Shown piece after piece: positions 52,478 to 61,671 of a DNA stretch of 64,000 bases (within the stretch, counting starts at the first letter, position 1; every line of letters begins with the position of its first letter). The position numbers and the translations under genes were made by a program. The DNA comes from Longimycelium tulufanense (GTDB taxonomy: Bacteria; Actinomycetota; Actinomycetes; Mycobacteriales; Pseudonocardiaceae). A model generated the notes under the pieces. That model saw only the letters and a program-made list of their open reading frames with translations. It did no database searches and had not been told where the DNA came from. Location of the stretch: the NCBI RefSeq assembly GCF_014645795.1, contig NZ_BMMK01000001.1, positions 1-64,000 of the forward strand, given 5' to 3'.

Positions 52478-55400
52478 TCAGGCGCCGCCCACCGCGTCCG
52501 CGACCTCGGCCCGGGCGTGCTCGGCGGCCGACCACAGGCGCGCGTAGTAGCCGCCGGCAGAGAGCAGCCCGTCGTGCGTGCCCTGCTCCACGATCCGGCC
52601 ACGGTCCAGCACCACCACACGGTCGGCCCGGGCCGCGGTGGCCAGCCGGTGGGCCACCACGAACGTGGTACGGCGCTGGCGAAGCCGGTCGCTGGCGGCC
52701 AGCACCGCCGACTCGGTGGCGGGGTCGAGCGCGGCCGTGGCTTCGTCGAGCACCAGCACGTCGGGATCGACCAGCTCGGCCCGGGCCAGCGCGACGAGCT
52801 GCCGCTGCCCGGCCGACAGGCCCTGCCCGCGCTCACCGACCTGCTGCCGGAATCCGGCCGGCAGGCTGGCCACCACCGGTATCGCGCCGACCGCCCGCGC
52901 GGCCGCCTCCACGCGAGCCGAGGACGCCTCCGGCCGCCCGTAGGCGATGTTGCTGGCCACGTCACCGGTGAACAGGTGCGCCTCCTGCGGCACGATGCCG
53001 AGCCGGCGCCGGTAGCCCCCCAGGTCGAGCCGGCGCACATCGACGCCGTCGACCACCACCTGCCCCTCGCAGACGTCGTAGAACCGGGCGACCAGCTTGA
53101 CCAGCGTCGACTTGCCCGCCCCCGTCGCGCCGACCAGGGCCACCGTCTCCCCGGGCGCGACGCGCAGCGACACGTGGTCCAGCGCCGGCTCCTCGCTGCC
53201 CGGGTAGCGGAACACCACGTCCCGCAGCTCGAGCTGGCCACACAGGCGGCGCGGCACCGGCACCGGCTCCGCCGGCGGCGGGACCGAGGTGGGCGTGCGC
53301 AGCAGGTCACCGATCCGACGCAGCCCCACCTTCGCCTGCTGGTAGCCGTCGAAGACGCTGGACAGCTGCTGCACCGGGCTGAAGAACAGGCCGAGGTAGA
53401 GCAGGAAGGCCAGCAACACGCCCGGGGTGAGCGTCCCGGCAGCCACCCGGTGCGCCCCCACCAGCAGCACGGCCGCCTGCGCCAGCTCGGAAAGCAGGGT
53501 GACGAACGGGAAGTAGGCGGCGATGTAGCGCTGCGCCCGTAGCCGGGACCGGCGGTAGGCGTCACTGCGCTCGGCGAACTCCTGCGCGGAACGCTCCTCG
53601 CGGGTGAACGCCTGCGCGACCCGGAGCCCGGACACGTTCTCCTGCATGTCGGCGTTGACCGCGCTGACCCGCTCCCGGGCCTCGGCGTAGGCCACCGAGG
53701 AGCGCTGCCGGAACAGCGCGGTGGCCAGCAACAGCACCGGCAGCACCGCCAACGCCACCAATGCCAGCGACAGGTCGGTGACGAGCAGGGCGACGGCGAT
53801 CCCCACGATCGTCACCACGCTCACGACCGCGACGGCCAGACCCGTCTGCAGGAACGTCGACAACGCGTCGACGTCAGTGGTCATCCGGGTCATGATCCGG
53901 CCGCCCATCTCGCGCTCGTAGTAGTCGAGCCCGAGCCGCTGCAGGTGCGCGAAGCTGCGCACCCGCAGCACATAGAGCAACGTCTCGCCGGCCCGCGCCG
54001 CCGTGATCGTCTGGATCGCGACGACGAGGAAACCGGCAATCACCAGGACGAGACCCAGCGTCGCGGCGGCGACCAGGGGCCCGCCGCGCCCGACCGTCAC
54101 GCCCTGGTCGATGCCGTGCCGGAACAGGGTGGGCAGCGTCACCGAGGTCAACGCGTCGATCGACACGCACAGCACGGTGATCAACAGCGGCCAGCGCACG
54201 AGCCGAAGGAGCCGGCGCAACCGGAAGTGCGGGTCCGGAGCGCGGGCGTCCACCCCGTCCAGCCGCGGGGTGTCCCGTGCTTCGGGCAGCGCCGCCACCT
54301 GGGCCAGCAACTCCGGTGTGGGCGGCTGCGCGCCGAGCGTGGCCGACATGCCACCGCCCACGGAACGCAGGGTGCGGGCCGTGCCGGAGGGCCGCATGCC
54401 CGGCGTGGCCCGCGACGTCACACTCGGGCCCAGTGCCGGGACGCCGGAGACCCGGCCGTCCGGCGACGGCCACAGTGCGTCGGTGACGCCCCGCGGGCCG
54501 GGCACGAGGTCCTCGCGGGCCGCCGGTTCCTCGATGCCCTCGCCCGGCCCGGCGAGCAGGGACCGGAACAACGCGCACCGCGCGGTCAGCTCGGCCTCGG
54601 TTCCGACGTCGACCACGCGCCCGCGGTCCAGCACGGCGATCCGATCGGCCAGAGCGAGGGTGGAACGCCGGTGCGCCACGAGGAGAGTCGTGCGTTGCGC
54701 GGTGACGGTGCGCAGGGTGGCGTGGATGGCGGCCTCGGTAGCCGCGTCCACCGCCGAGGTGGCGTCGTCGAGCACCAGTATCCGGGGATTGCTGAGCAGC
54801 GCCCGGGCGAGCGCCACACGTTGGCGCTGGCCACCGGAGAGGGTGAGCCCGCGCTCCCCGACGACGGTGTCGTAGCCGTCGGGCAGGGCGGTGATGAACT
54901 CGTGCGCCTCCGCCGCCCGCGCGGCAGCCTCCACCTCGGCGTCGGTCGCGTCGGGGCGGCCATAGGCGATGTTGGTGCGCACGGTGTCGGAGAAGAGGAA
55001 TGCCTCCTCGAACACGACACCGACCGCGTGCCGCAGCGAGGCGAGCCGCAACTCACGGACGTCGATCTCGGCCCCGGGCGGACCGAGGCGCACCGCACCG
55101 CCGTGCGGGTCGTAGAAGCGGGGCAGCAGCAGGGAGACCGTGGACTTCCCGGAGCCGGCCGTACCGACCAGGGCCAGCGTCTCGCCCGGCGCCACCCGCA
55201 GCGACAGCCCGTCGAGCACCGGCTCGCTGCGGGTGTAGCCGAAGCGGACGTCGTCGAGCACGACCTGCAGCGGGCCGTCCGGCACCGGGCGGGCGTCCGG
55301 GGCATCGGTCACCTCCGGCTGCGAGTCGATCAGCTCGTAGACCCGCTCCACGCCGGCCCGCGCGAGCTGGCCCTGGATGACCAGGCTGGAGATCATCCGC

Positions 55401-56323
55401 GCCGGGCCGACCAGGTTCGCCACGTAGCTGGCGAAGGCCAGGAAGGTCCCCAGGCTGACCTGCCCGCGCAGGGCCAGCCAGCCACCCAGCGCGAGCACCC
55501 CGACCTGGCCGAGGGCGGGCAACGCGGTGAGCAGCGCCGCCGGCCTGGCGGTGAGCCGGGCGGCCCGCATCCGCTCGCCGAACAGGTGGCGCGCGGCATC
55601 CTCCAGCCGCGCGGTCTCCCGTGCCTCCTGGCCGAACCCCTTCACGACCCGGACACCGGTGACCGTCTCCTCGACGTGCTGGGCGAGGTCGGCGGCCCGC
55701 TGCTGGGCCGACCAGGTCGCCGGGAACAGGACCCTGCGCGATCGGGCCACCGTGATCACGACGCCGGGCACCACCAGCAACGCGACCAGCGTCAGCAGCG
55801 GGGACAGCCACAGCATCGCGCCCAGCGCGACCACGGCGAACACGACGGTGCCCAGGCTCAGCGGCACCATCATCAACAACGCCTGCACCAGCTGCAGGTC
55901 GGTGATCGACCGCGACACGACCTGACCGGTCCGCAACGCGTCCTGCTTGCCCCCGTCCAGTCGCTGGACCGAGGCGAACACCGCGCGCCGCAGGTCGTGC
56001 TGCACGTCCAGGGCCAGCCGCCCGCCCAGGTAACGCCGCACGAACGCGGCGCCGTAGGCGAGCACACCGAGCCCGACCAGCCCGGCCGCCAGCCCGCCGA
56101 GCCGCTGGGTCACCCCGGCCACGGCATCGTCGACCGCGAGCCGGATCAGCAGCGGGCCGACCGCCTGCATCCCCACGCCGAGCACGGAGGCACCGAAGGC
56201 CAGCAGCATCGTGCGGCGGTGCCGCCAGCAGGCCGTCGCCAGCCGCCGCAGCCAGCCCGGGCGCACCGCAGGAGCCGGATCCGGGCTGCTGGGTGGGGCT
56301 TCGGCGGCGGTCGCGGCGGTCAC
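52478..56323 (-). CDS. fused two-half ABC exporter with asymmetric ATP sites
   Basis: A 1281-residue protein that joins two ABC-exporter half-molecules (each six membrane helices plus ATPase). First half: membrane domain about 25-320, Walker A LVGTAGSGKST, signature LSGGQRQRVALARALL, Walker B ILVLDDATSAVD (Asp instead of the catalytic Glu). Second half: membrane domain about 715-1010, Walker A LVGATGAGKSTL, signature LSAGQRQLVALARAEL (Ala instead of Gly), Walker B VLVLDEATAALD with the Glu. A linker of about 90 residues (570-670), rich in Pro and Gly, connects them. The pattern is that of a heterodimeric exporter; mycobacterial Rv0194, a multidrug exporter, has the same fused layout. Substrate not known. 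It lies downstream of the ABC-2 pair with 64 bases between. Confidence 0.93.
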   Translation of the reverse strand: MTAATAAEAPPSSPDPAPAVRPGWLRRLATACWRHRRTMLLAFGASVLGVGMQAVGPLLIRLAVDDAVAGVTQRLGGLAAGLVGLGVLAYGAAFVRRYLGGRLALDVQHDLRRAVFASVQRLDGGKQDALRTGQVVSRSITDLQLVQALLMMVPLSLGTVVFAVVALGAMLWLSPLLTLVALLVVPGVVITVARSRRVLFPATWSAQQRAADLAQHVEETVTGVRVVKGFGQEARETARLEDAARHLFGERMRAARLTARPAALLTALPALGQVGVLALGGWLALRGQVSLGTFLAFASYVANLVGPARMISSLVIQGQLARAGVERVYELIDSQPEVTDAPDARPVPDGPLQVVLDDVRFGYTRSEPVLDGLSLRVAPGETLALVGTAGSGKSTVSLLLPRFYDPHGGAVRLGPPGAEIDVRELRLASLRHAVGVVFEEAFLFSDTVRTNIAYGRPDATDAEVEAAARAAEAHEFITALPDGYDTVVGERGLTLSGGQRQRVALARALLSNPRILVLDDATSAVDAATEAAIHATLRTVTAQRTTLLVAHRRSTLALADRIAVLDRGRVVDVGTEAELTARCALFRSLLAGPGEGIEEPAAREDLVPGPRGVTDALWPSPDGRVSGVPALGPSVTSRATPGMRPSGTARTLRSVGGGMSATLGAQPPTPELLAQVAALPEARDTPRLDGVDARAPDPHFRLRRLLRLVRWPLLITVLCVSIDALTSVTLPTLFRHGIDQGVTVGRGGPLVAAATLGLVLVIAGFLVVAIQTITAARAGETLLYVLRVRSFAHLQRLGLDYYEREMGGRIMTRMTTDVDALSTFLQTGLAVAVVSVVTIVGIAVALLVTDLSLALVALAVLPVLLLATALFRQRSSVAYAEARERVSAVNADMQENVSGLRVAQAFTREERSAQEFAERSDAYRRSRLRAQRYIAAYFPFVTLLSELAQAAVLLVGAHRVAAGTLTPGVLLAFLLYLGLFFSPVQQLSSVFDGYQQAKVGLRRIGDLLRTPTSVPPPAEPVPVPRRLCGQLELRDVVFRYPGSEEPALDHVSLRVAPGETVALVGATGAGKSTLVKLVARFYDVCEGQVVVDGVDVRRLDLGGYRRRLGIVPQEAHLFTGDVASNIAYGRPEASSARVEAAARAVGAIPVVASLPAGFRQQVGERGQGLSAGQRQLVALARAELVDPDVLVLDEATAALDPATESAVLAASDRLRQRRTTFVVAHRLATAARADRVVVLDRGRIVEQGTHDGLLSAGGYYARLWSAAEHARAEVADAVGGA

Positions 56324-56387
56324 GGGATCCAGGCTAAGGCGGCCGCCCGACGCTGCGCCGAAGATCGCCGGGCGGCCACCCGCGCCA

Positions 56388-57260
56388 TCAGGTGATGTCG
56401 CGCTTGGTGCTGGCCACCCAGCCCAGGCCCAGCACCACGACGGTGTAGCCGAGGAAGATCAGCGTGTTGGCCCACCACGGCATGGCGCCGGGAGCACCGG
56501 CGACCGCGTTCAGGACCGTCCGCACGTCCTCCATGTCCCGACCGGACACCAGCGGGCCGAGCTTGTCCACGAACAGGTCGGCCGCGACCGCGCCCGGGAT
56601 GGCACTGGCCGAGGCGTTCGGCAGCACGCTGGGGAAGTTCTCGAAGTTCGGCAGGATCCCGAAGAACAGCAGCATGTTCTCGATCAGCAGGACGTAGACG
56701 ATCAGCCCGATGACCGAGGCGAACACGTTGCTGAGCAACGCACCCACGCCGACGCCGAACAACGTCCACAGCGCCGTTTCCAGGACCGTGGTGAGGAACA
56801 GCAGGAACCAGCCGGCCCCGCCCGGCAGCGGCGTGCTGCCCGCGCCCAGCACGACGCCCAGGCTGGCCGAGGCCGCCACCAGCACGCCCAGGCCCACGCC
56901 CAGCACCGAGTAGGTAACCAGCTTGGCGACCAGCGTGGAACCGCGGTTCGCGGCGGTGAGGAACGTCGTGGTGATGGTCTTGCGGTGGTACTCGGTCGAC
57001 ACCGCGAGCGCACCGAAGATCATCGGGAAGATCGTGGTGAGGTTGGCCGCCCGGGCGAAGCCGAACACCGACACCATCATGTCGTCGAACGGCACGTCGG
57101 CCAGCACGGGCTCCTGCTTGAGGGTGTCCAGGAAGGACGCCGCCCCAGCGGTGATCATCCAGCTCCAGGCCACGCCCAGCAGGACGGTCGGGATCAGCAG
57201 CCCCCACCACAGGTTGACGGTGAAGATCTTGCGGAACTCGGCCCTGATCAGCCCGCCCAT
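56388..57260 (-). CDS. ABC-2-type exporter permease
   Basis: A 290-residue membrane protein with about six hydrophobic segments, beginning GGLIRAEFRKIFTVNLWWG (typical ABC-2 N-terminus) and with STEYHRKTITTTFLTAANRG, the cytoplasmic loop that meets the ATPase. The ATG overlaps the stop of the ATPase gene before it (TGATG at 57258-57262). The two make a simple exporter for an unknown lipid, peptide or drug. Confidence 0.9.
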   Translation of the reverse strand: MGGLIRAEFRKIFTVNLWWGLLIPTVLLGVAWSWMITAGAASFLDTLKQEPVLADVPFDDMMVSVFGFARAANLTTIFPMIFGALAVSTEYHRKTITTTFLTAANRGSTLVAKLVTYSVLGVGLGVLVAASASLGVVLGAGSTPLPGGAGWFLLFLTTVLETALWTLFGVGVGALLSNVFASVIGLIVYVLLIENMLLFFGILPNFENFPSVLPNASASAIPGAVAADLFVDKLGPLVSGRDMEDVRTVLNAVAGAPGAMPWWANTLIFLGYTVVVLGLGWVASTKRDIT

Positions 57261-58435
57261 CAGGCGTTACCTCCGAAACCACTGGAGCCGCCCTGCCCCG
57301 GCGGCTGCTGCTGGTAGCCCTGCTGCTCGTAACCCGGCGGCGGTGTCACGGGCGGCTGCCCCGGCGGGACCATCGGCGGCTGGCCCGGGGGCACGACCGG
57401 CGGCTGCCCGGGCGGATAGGGCTGCTGCGGCCCGGCCTGGCCGCCGTAACCCGGCGGCGGCTGGTAGCCCTGCGGCGGGTAGCCGGCGGGCGGCTGCTGC
57501 GGCGGCCCGTAGGGGTTCATCCCGGCGGCCGCGTACTGGCCGCTGGTGAGCTGGAAGAACAGCTGCTCCAGGTCGACCTGCTCCTGCTGGATCCCGTACA
57601 CCGCGACGTTCGCCTGCAACGCGATGTCGGCCACCTGCCTGCTGTCCGCGCCGGTCACCGCCAGCCGGCCGTCCGGCAACAGTTCGACCTGCGACATCCC
57701 GGCCTGCTGCAGCGCGGACACCAGCGCGTGCGGGTCGGCGGGCTGTACCAGCACCCGGGTCTGCTGCGACTGCCGCAGGTTCTCCAGCGGCCCGTAGTAC
57801 ATGGTCTGGCCGCGGCTGATGATCACCACCTGGTCGACGGTCTGCTCGACCTCGGCCAGCAGGTGGCTGGACACCAGCACCGTGCGCCCGCTCTGGGTGA
57901 ACTGGCGCAGGAAGTTGCGCAGCCAGGCGATGCCCTCGGGGTCCAGGCCGTTGGCCGGCTCGTCGAGCACCAGCACCTGGGGGTCGCCGAGCAGCGCGGT
58001 GGCCAGCGCCAGCCGCTGCCGCATGCCCAGCGAGAAACCGCCCACCTTGCGGGTGGCCGCGCCGCCGAGGCCGACCAGGGTCAGCACCTGGTCCACCCGC
58101 TCGTCGGGCACGTCCATCGCCGCTGCGTAGACGAGCAGGTGATTGCGGGCGGTGCGCTTGGGATGGAAGCTCTGCGCCTCCAGCACCGCGCCGACCACCC
58201 GCGCCGGGTTGCCGAGCTGCTCGAAGGGCCGCCCGTTGATGGTGGCCACCCCGGCGGTGGGGCGGACCAGACCGAGCAGCATGCGCAGGGTCGTGGTCTT
58301 ACCCGCGCCGTTGGGACCGAGGAACCCGGTCACCGAGCCCGGTTCCACTGTGAAGCTGAGGTTCTGCACCGCGGTGACAGGACCGAACTGCTTGGTCAGG
58401 TTCTGCACCACGATCCGGCCGCTGCCGTCGTGCAC
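57260..58435 (-). CDS. ABC-2-type exporter ATPase with Pro/Gln-rich tail
   Basis: A 391-residue protein. Residues about 1-300 are a DrrA/CcmA-type ATPase: Walker A GFLGPNGAGKTTTLRML, signature FSLGMRQRLALATALL, Walker B VLVLDEPANGLDPEG and switch SSHLLAEVE. From about residue 310 there is a low-complexity tail rich in Pro, Gln, Gly and Tyr (repeated P-P-G-Q-P-P units, then YEQQGYQQQPPGQGG). Such tails are not usual on ABC ATPases and are probably disordered, perhaps for partner binding. GTG 58435 follows CGGGAGGATGT. First gene of the ATPase/permease pair. Confidence 0.9.
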   Translation of the reverse strand: MHDGSGRIVVQNLTKQFGPVTAVQNLSFTVEPGSVTGFLGPNGAGKTTTLRMLLGLVRPTAGVATINGRPFEQLGNPARVVGAVLEAQSFHPKRTARNHLLVYAAAMDVPDERVDQVLTLVGLGGAATRKVGGFSLGMRQRLALATALLGDPQVLVLDEPANGLDPEGIAWLRNFLRQFTQSGRTVLVSSHLLAEVEQTVDQVVIISRGQTMYYGPLENLRQSQQTRVLVQPADPHALVSALQQAGMSQVELLPDGRLAVTGADSRQVADIALQANVAVYGIQQEQVDLEQLFFQLTSGQYAAAGMNPYGPPQQPPAGYPPQGYQPPPGYGGQAGPQQPYPPGQPPVVPPGQPPMVPPGQPPVTPPPGYEQQGYQQQPPGQGGSSGFGGNA

Positions 58436-58536
58436 ACATCCTCCCGATGGCCGCCGTACGTCGTCGGCCATCCTGCCGCATGACCCCCGGTCGGTGACGG
58501 CGGATCGGGAGGATCCGGACGGTGCTCACCCGCGGC

Positions 58537-59796
58537 TCACCCGCAGCTGCCCGGTGGCCGCTCGTCCAGGCGCGTCCCCGGAGGCACGATCGGGGCCACG
58601 TGGATCCGCTGGCTGTCGGTCTCCAAGTGGCCGCCGATGGGGATGGGCAGCAACAGGATCGGGAGCTCGATGGTGGTCTCGGCGGGCACGACGGGGAAGG
58701 GCTCGGCCGCGTCGGCCGCGATCTCGGCGGGCGAAACGGCCCCGGGTGACGCATCCCACTCCGCACTCGCACCGGTCGAGTGAGTGGTTGCGGGGGTGGG
58801 CCGGGCCCGCCCATCGAGCGTGCCGGCGGGTTCGTCCGGTTCCGGCGTGACCTCGGCCATGGCTGAGCCGAGGTCCGGCTCCAGCCAGTCGGCCACCCGG
58901 TCGAAGGGAAGAACGGTCGCGGCGGCTTCCTGCCACTCCGGTGTGCCGCCGAGAGCGGCGGCGGGTTCGGGGGGATCGACCGGCGGAACGGCAGTGGCAG
59001 CATCCTGGTGCTGCGGGGTGTGGTCGACGGCCGCGGTGGGCTCGAGCGGGTCCCATCCCGCCCGGGGTTCGACCGGTTCCTGCCACTCGCCGGTGTCGTC
59101 GCCGGACGAGGTTGTGGGCTCCACCCACTCCCCGGGGGAGCTCCAGTCCGCCGCGGAACTCCACTCCGCGGTGGAGGCGGGCCCGTCCCGCTGGTCGGTG
59201 GGCGCCGGCGCGGTCACGATGTTGAGCGAGGGAAAGGCGGGGGCCGGTGCGGGCGGCTCCACGGCCTTCTCCTCGACGATGATCCGGTCCTCACCCAGCA
59301 GCCGGTGCGGCTGCTGGATCAGGTGCTCCATCTCCAGCGGGGGAGCGGGGGCGGCCGGCAGCGGGTCGGGCACCGGCGGGGTGGTGCGGATCCAGCCTTC
59401 GCGCGCATGGTCGGCGGGCCGCCGGCGCCGCCGGAACCGGCCCAGGGTGTTGCGCAGCGGGCGGCGTCGCTCGCGGTGCGGCAGCCCGTCACCGATCAGG
59501 TGGCGGTGTGCCATCAGCCACACCTGGCACGGCCACCGCCGCCGGCGGAACCGGCCGGGGCAGGCGCGGCACCGGCCGCCCTCGCCGGGTTGGTGGACCA
59601 TCAGCAGCAGCCGCCAGCCCTCGGCGAGGCGCTGGATCTCGGTGCGGGCCACCGGCACCAGGTCGTCGGCGTTCGACTCGGCCACGACCCGGTCCAGCAA
59701 CGCCAGCCGCTGCAGCACCGCGGTGATCGTCCGGCTATGGGGGCGTCCCTCGCCCGGTGCTGGCCCGCCGGGCTGGCCCTCGCACCGCGCGGTCAC
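58537..59796 (-). CDS. hypothetical protein with Cys-rich front and long disordered tail
   Basis: This 419-residue protein is not assigned to a family. Residues about 20-80 are helical ([34 protein letters not shown]) and lead to [20 protein letters not shown], three cysteines that could bind zinc; residues 85-130 are Arg-rich. From about 135 the sequence is rich in Pro, Glu, Ala, Thr and Trp with repeated E-W-x-E/S motifs ([20 protein letters not shown]), expected to be disordered. It ends [20 protein letters not shown] and a short tail. GTG 59796 overlaps the stop of the upstream small gene (GTGA). Similar architectures occur in Pseudonocardiaceae without known function. Confidence 0.7.
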   Translation of the reverse strand: MTARCEGQPGGPAPGEGRPHSRTITAVLQRLALLDRVVAESNADDLVPVARTEIQRLAEGWRLLLMVHQPGEGGRCRACPGRFRRRRWPCQVWLMAHRHLIGDGLPHRERRRPLRNTLGRFRRRRRPADHAREGWIRTTPPVPDPLPAAPAPPLEMEHLIQQPHRLLGEDRIIVEEKAVEPPAPAPAFPSLNIVTAPAPTDQRDGPASTAEWSSAADWSSPGEWVEPTTSSGDDTGEWQEPVEPRAGWDPLEPTAAVDHTPQHQDAATAVPPVDPPEPAAALGGTPEWQEAAATVLPFDRVADWLEPDLGSAMAEVTPEPDEPAGTLDGRARPTPATTHSTGASAEWDASPGAVSPAEIAADAAEPFPVVPAETTIELPILLLPIPIGGHLETDSQRIHVAPIVPPGTRLDERPPGSCG

Positions 59797-60032
59797 GCCG
59801 ACCTCCTCGGCACCGGCGTGGAGCGTCGCCCGCGCCCCGGCCCGGCCGCGGGGGCGTCACCGGCCGCCTGGTCGAGGGCGACCCGCAGCCGGCTGATCTC
59901 CTGCGCGGACAGCACGGCGGTCTCGCCCGGCGGCGCCACCAGCACCACCTGGCCGTGGTCGACCAGGACGGTGACCGCCCGGTCCCGGCCGAAGGCGTCC
60001 CGGCAAGCCACCCACCAACGCTGATCGCTCAT
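59793..60032 (-). CDS. small protein of unknown function, coupled to the preceding gene
   Basis: A 79-residue protein: [41 protein letters not shown], then a helix [18 protein letters not shown] and a basic tail. It looks like a small beta-sheet plus helix fold, without recognised family. Its ATG has GGAGTGCGGTG upstream, and the stop overlaps the start of the next gene, so the two products are probably needed together. Confidence 0.7.
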   Translation of the reverse strand: MSDQRWWVACRDAFGRDRAVTVLVDHGQVVLVAPPGETAVLSAQEISRLRVALDQAAGDAPAAGPGRGRRSTPVPRRSA

Positions 60033-60510
60033 CGGCACCGCACTCCAGCACCCCCTCCGGCGGCGGGTCACTCGGTCGTCGCCGGTAGTCCCTCGTCGGC
60101 TCTCGCCCGGGACATCGGTGGGAGGGGGGTGGCGGCGCAGCGCCTTGGCCGAACTTCACTCGTTTGCCAGCCCGAGCCACCCGGACGGGCGGTCTGAGCG
60201 GAGATCGAGCGAATCGGTACCGATCCGGTGGCCACAAACGGCGCGGCTTTGCTTAGACTAGGGGTCGGCGGCTCGCTCCCGGTGACCCCCAGGCCGGTTG
60301 AGCGGGCCGCCCCTCCGCCTGGGGGACGTGTGTCCGCGGAGGGCGCGGACCGGTTGCTCCGGATTATTTTGGGGGCCGAGCCCCCAAACCTCCCACGGTG
60401 TGAGCTTGTTGCGACCCAGCGTGGTCACCTTGGCTGGTGACCAGCGCCGGAGAGTGCGTTGAAATCGCGTGGCCTTGGTGAGGGGACGCCCGGCTCAGCG
60501 TCCCCGCGGT
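60033..60510. other. 478-base gap with promoter-like and hairpin elements
   Basis: On the plus strand a TAGACT hexamer at 60254-60259 resembles a -10 element, though no good -35 precedes it. A perfect 9-bp hairpin, TTTGGGGGC-CGA-GCCCCCAAA, lies at 60368-60388. A transcript between them would be about 130 nt. No protein-coding frame is convincing. The kinase terminator lies at 60482-60505. Confidence 0.45.
60482..60505 (-). terminator. hairpin after the histidine kinase gene
   Basis: GGGGACGC (60482-60489) and GCGTCCCC (60498-60505) form an 8-bp stem with an eight-base loop just beyond the kinase stop. Confidence 0.7.
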
Positions 60511-61671
60511 TCATTTGTCGGCGTGGGTCGGCGCGGTGCGGTTCAGCGGGAGCCGGATTGCCACCTGCAGCCCGCCGCCGTCAGTCACCGGTCGTGGTCG
60601 GGCGGTCAGCGCGGCGTCGTGTGTGGTGGCGATCGAGCGCACGATGGACAACCCTAGCCCGACGCCGCCGGTGTCGGACCCGACCCGGCCGGCCCCGCGA
60701 CGGAACGGCTCGAACAGCTCGGTCACCTGGCCGGGGTCCACCCGCGGCCCGGTGTTGGCCACCTCCACCGTGCCGTCGCCCCGGACCTCGACCCGGGCCC
60801 AACCGCCGGCGGTGTTGTGCCTCACCGCGTTGGTGACGAGGTTTGTCAGGAGTTGCCCCAGGAGCACGGGATCGCCGAGTACCTCAACGGGTTCGGTGCG
60901 TAGTTCGAGAGTTATGTCCCGGCTCTTCGCAATCGCACGGTTCCGTTCCACGACATCCGCGGCGAGTTGGTGGAGCGGCACCGGTTCCTTGTGCTCGAGG
61001 CCACGGTCGCTGCGTGCGAGAAGCAACAGGCCGTCCAAAAGCCGCTCGCTCCGTCGGTTCGCGTCCAGTAGTTGCTCCCGGACGGTGGCTATGCGTTCGG
61101 GGTCGGTGTCGGACAGTCCCACCTGGATCGCGGTGCGCTGGATCGCCAGCGGGGTGCGCAGCTCGTGGGAGGCGTTCGCGACGAACCGGCGCTGGCTCTC
61201 CGCGGCCGCCTCCAGGCGGGCCAGCATGTCGTCGAAGGTGCCGGCCAGTTCGGTCAGCTCATCGCGCGGCCCGCGCATCCCGATGCGCTCGTGCAGGTTG
61301 TCCCACGACAGCCGGCGGGCGGTGCCGGTGATGTCGCGCAGCGGGCGCAGCACCCGGCCGGCCACCCACCAGCCGGCCGCGATCGACGCGATGGCCAGGA
61401 CCACCAGCGACAGCGCCGACCAGAGCAGGAGCTGCTGCAGCGCGGCGCCCGAGGACAGCGTGACCACGTCGTTCAGCTCGGACCGGGGCACGGTCGGCAG
61501 GGCGGGCACCGTGAGCTGTCCGGGGATCTCGTCGGCGCGGATCGCGACGCCGATCGTGTGCGGGAGGCTCTGCCGCATCAGGAGGTAGACCACGGTGAGC
61601 AGCACCGCGCCGAAGGCCAGGAAGAGCCCGCCGTAGAGCGCGGTGAGCCGGGCGCGAACCGTGAGGCGCAT
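60511..61671 (-). CDS. sensor histidine kinase, EnvZ/OmpR-type pair
   Basis: A 386-residue membrane kinase: two membrane helices (about 9-31 and 82-105) flanking a short extracytoplasmic loop, a HAMP domain (VAGRVLRPLRDITGTARRLS), HisKA with the phospho-acceptor in FVANASHELRTPLAIQ, and HATPase with N-box LLTNLVTNAVRHN and GVGLGLSIVRSIA. ATG 61671 overlaps the stop of the response-regulator gene (TGATG). The divergent efflux-type genes at 62537 onward are the likely targets. Confidence 0.95.
   Translation of the reverse strand: MRLTVRARLTALYGGLFLAFGAVLLTVVYLLMRQSLPHTIGVAIRADEIPGQLTVPALPTVPRSELNDVVTLSSGAALQQLLLWSALSLVVLAIASIAAGWWVAGRVLRPLRDITGTARRLSWDNLHERIGMRGPRDELTELAGTFDDMLARLEAAAESQRRFVANASHELRTPLAIQRTAIQVGLSDTDPERIATVREQLLDANRRSERLLDGLLLLARSDRGLEHKEPVPLHQLAADVVERNRAIAKSRDITLELRTEPVEVLGDPVLLGQLLTNLVTNAVRHNTAGGWARVEVRGDGTVEVANTGPRVDPGQVTELFEPFRRGAGRVGSDTGGVGLGLSIVRSIATTHDAALTARPRPVTDGGGLQVAIRLPLNRTAPTHADK

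Noticed and set aside
53945-56395. An 816-codon open plus-strand frame opposite the fused ABC exporter
   Set aside because: Antisense shadow of a clear ABC gene; Arg/Gln/Gly-rich without motifs.
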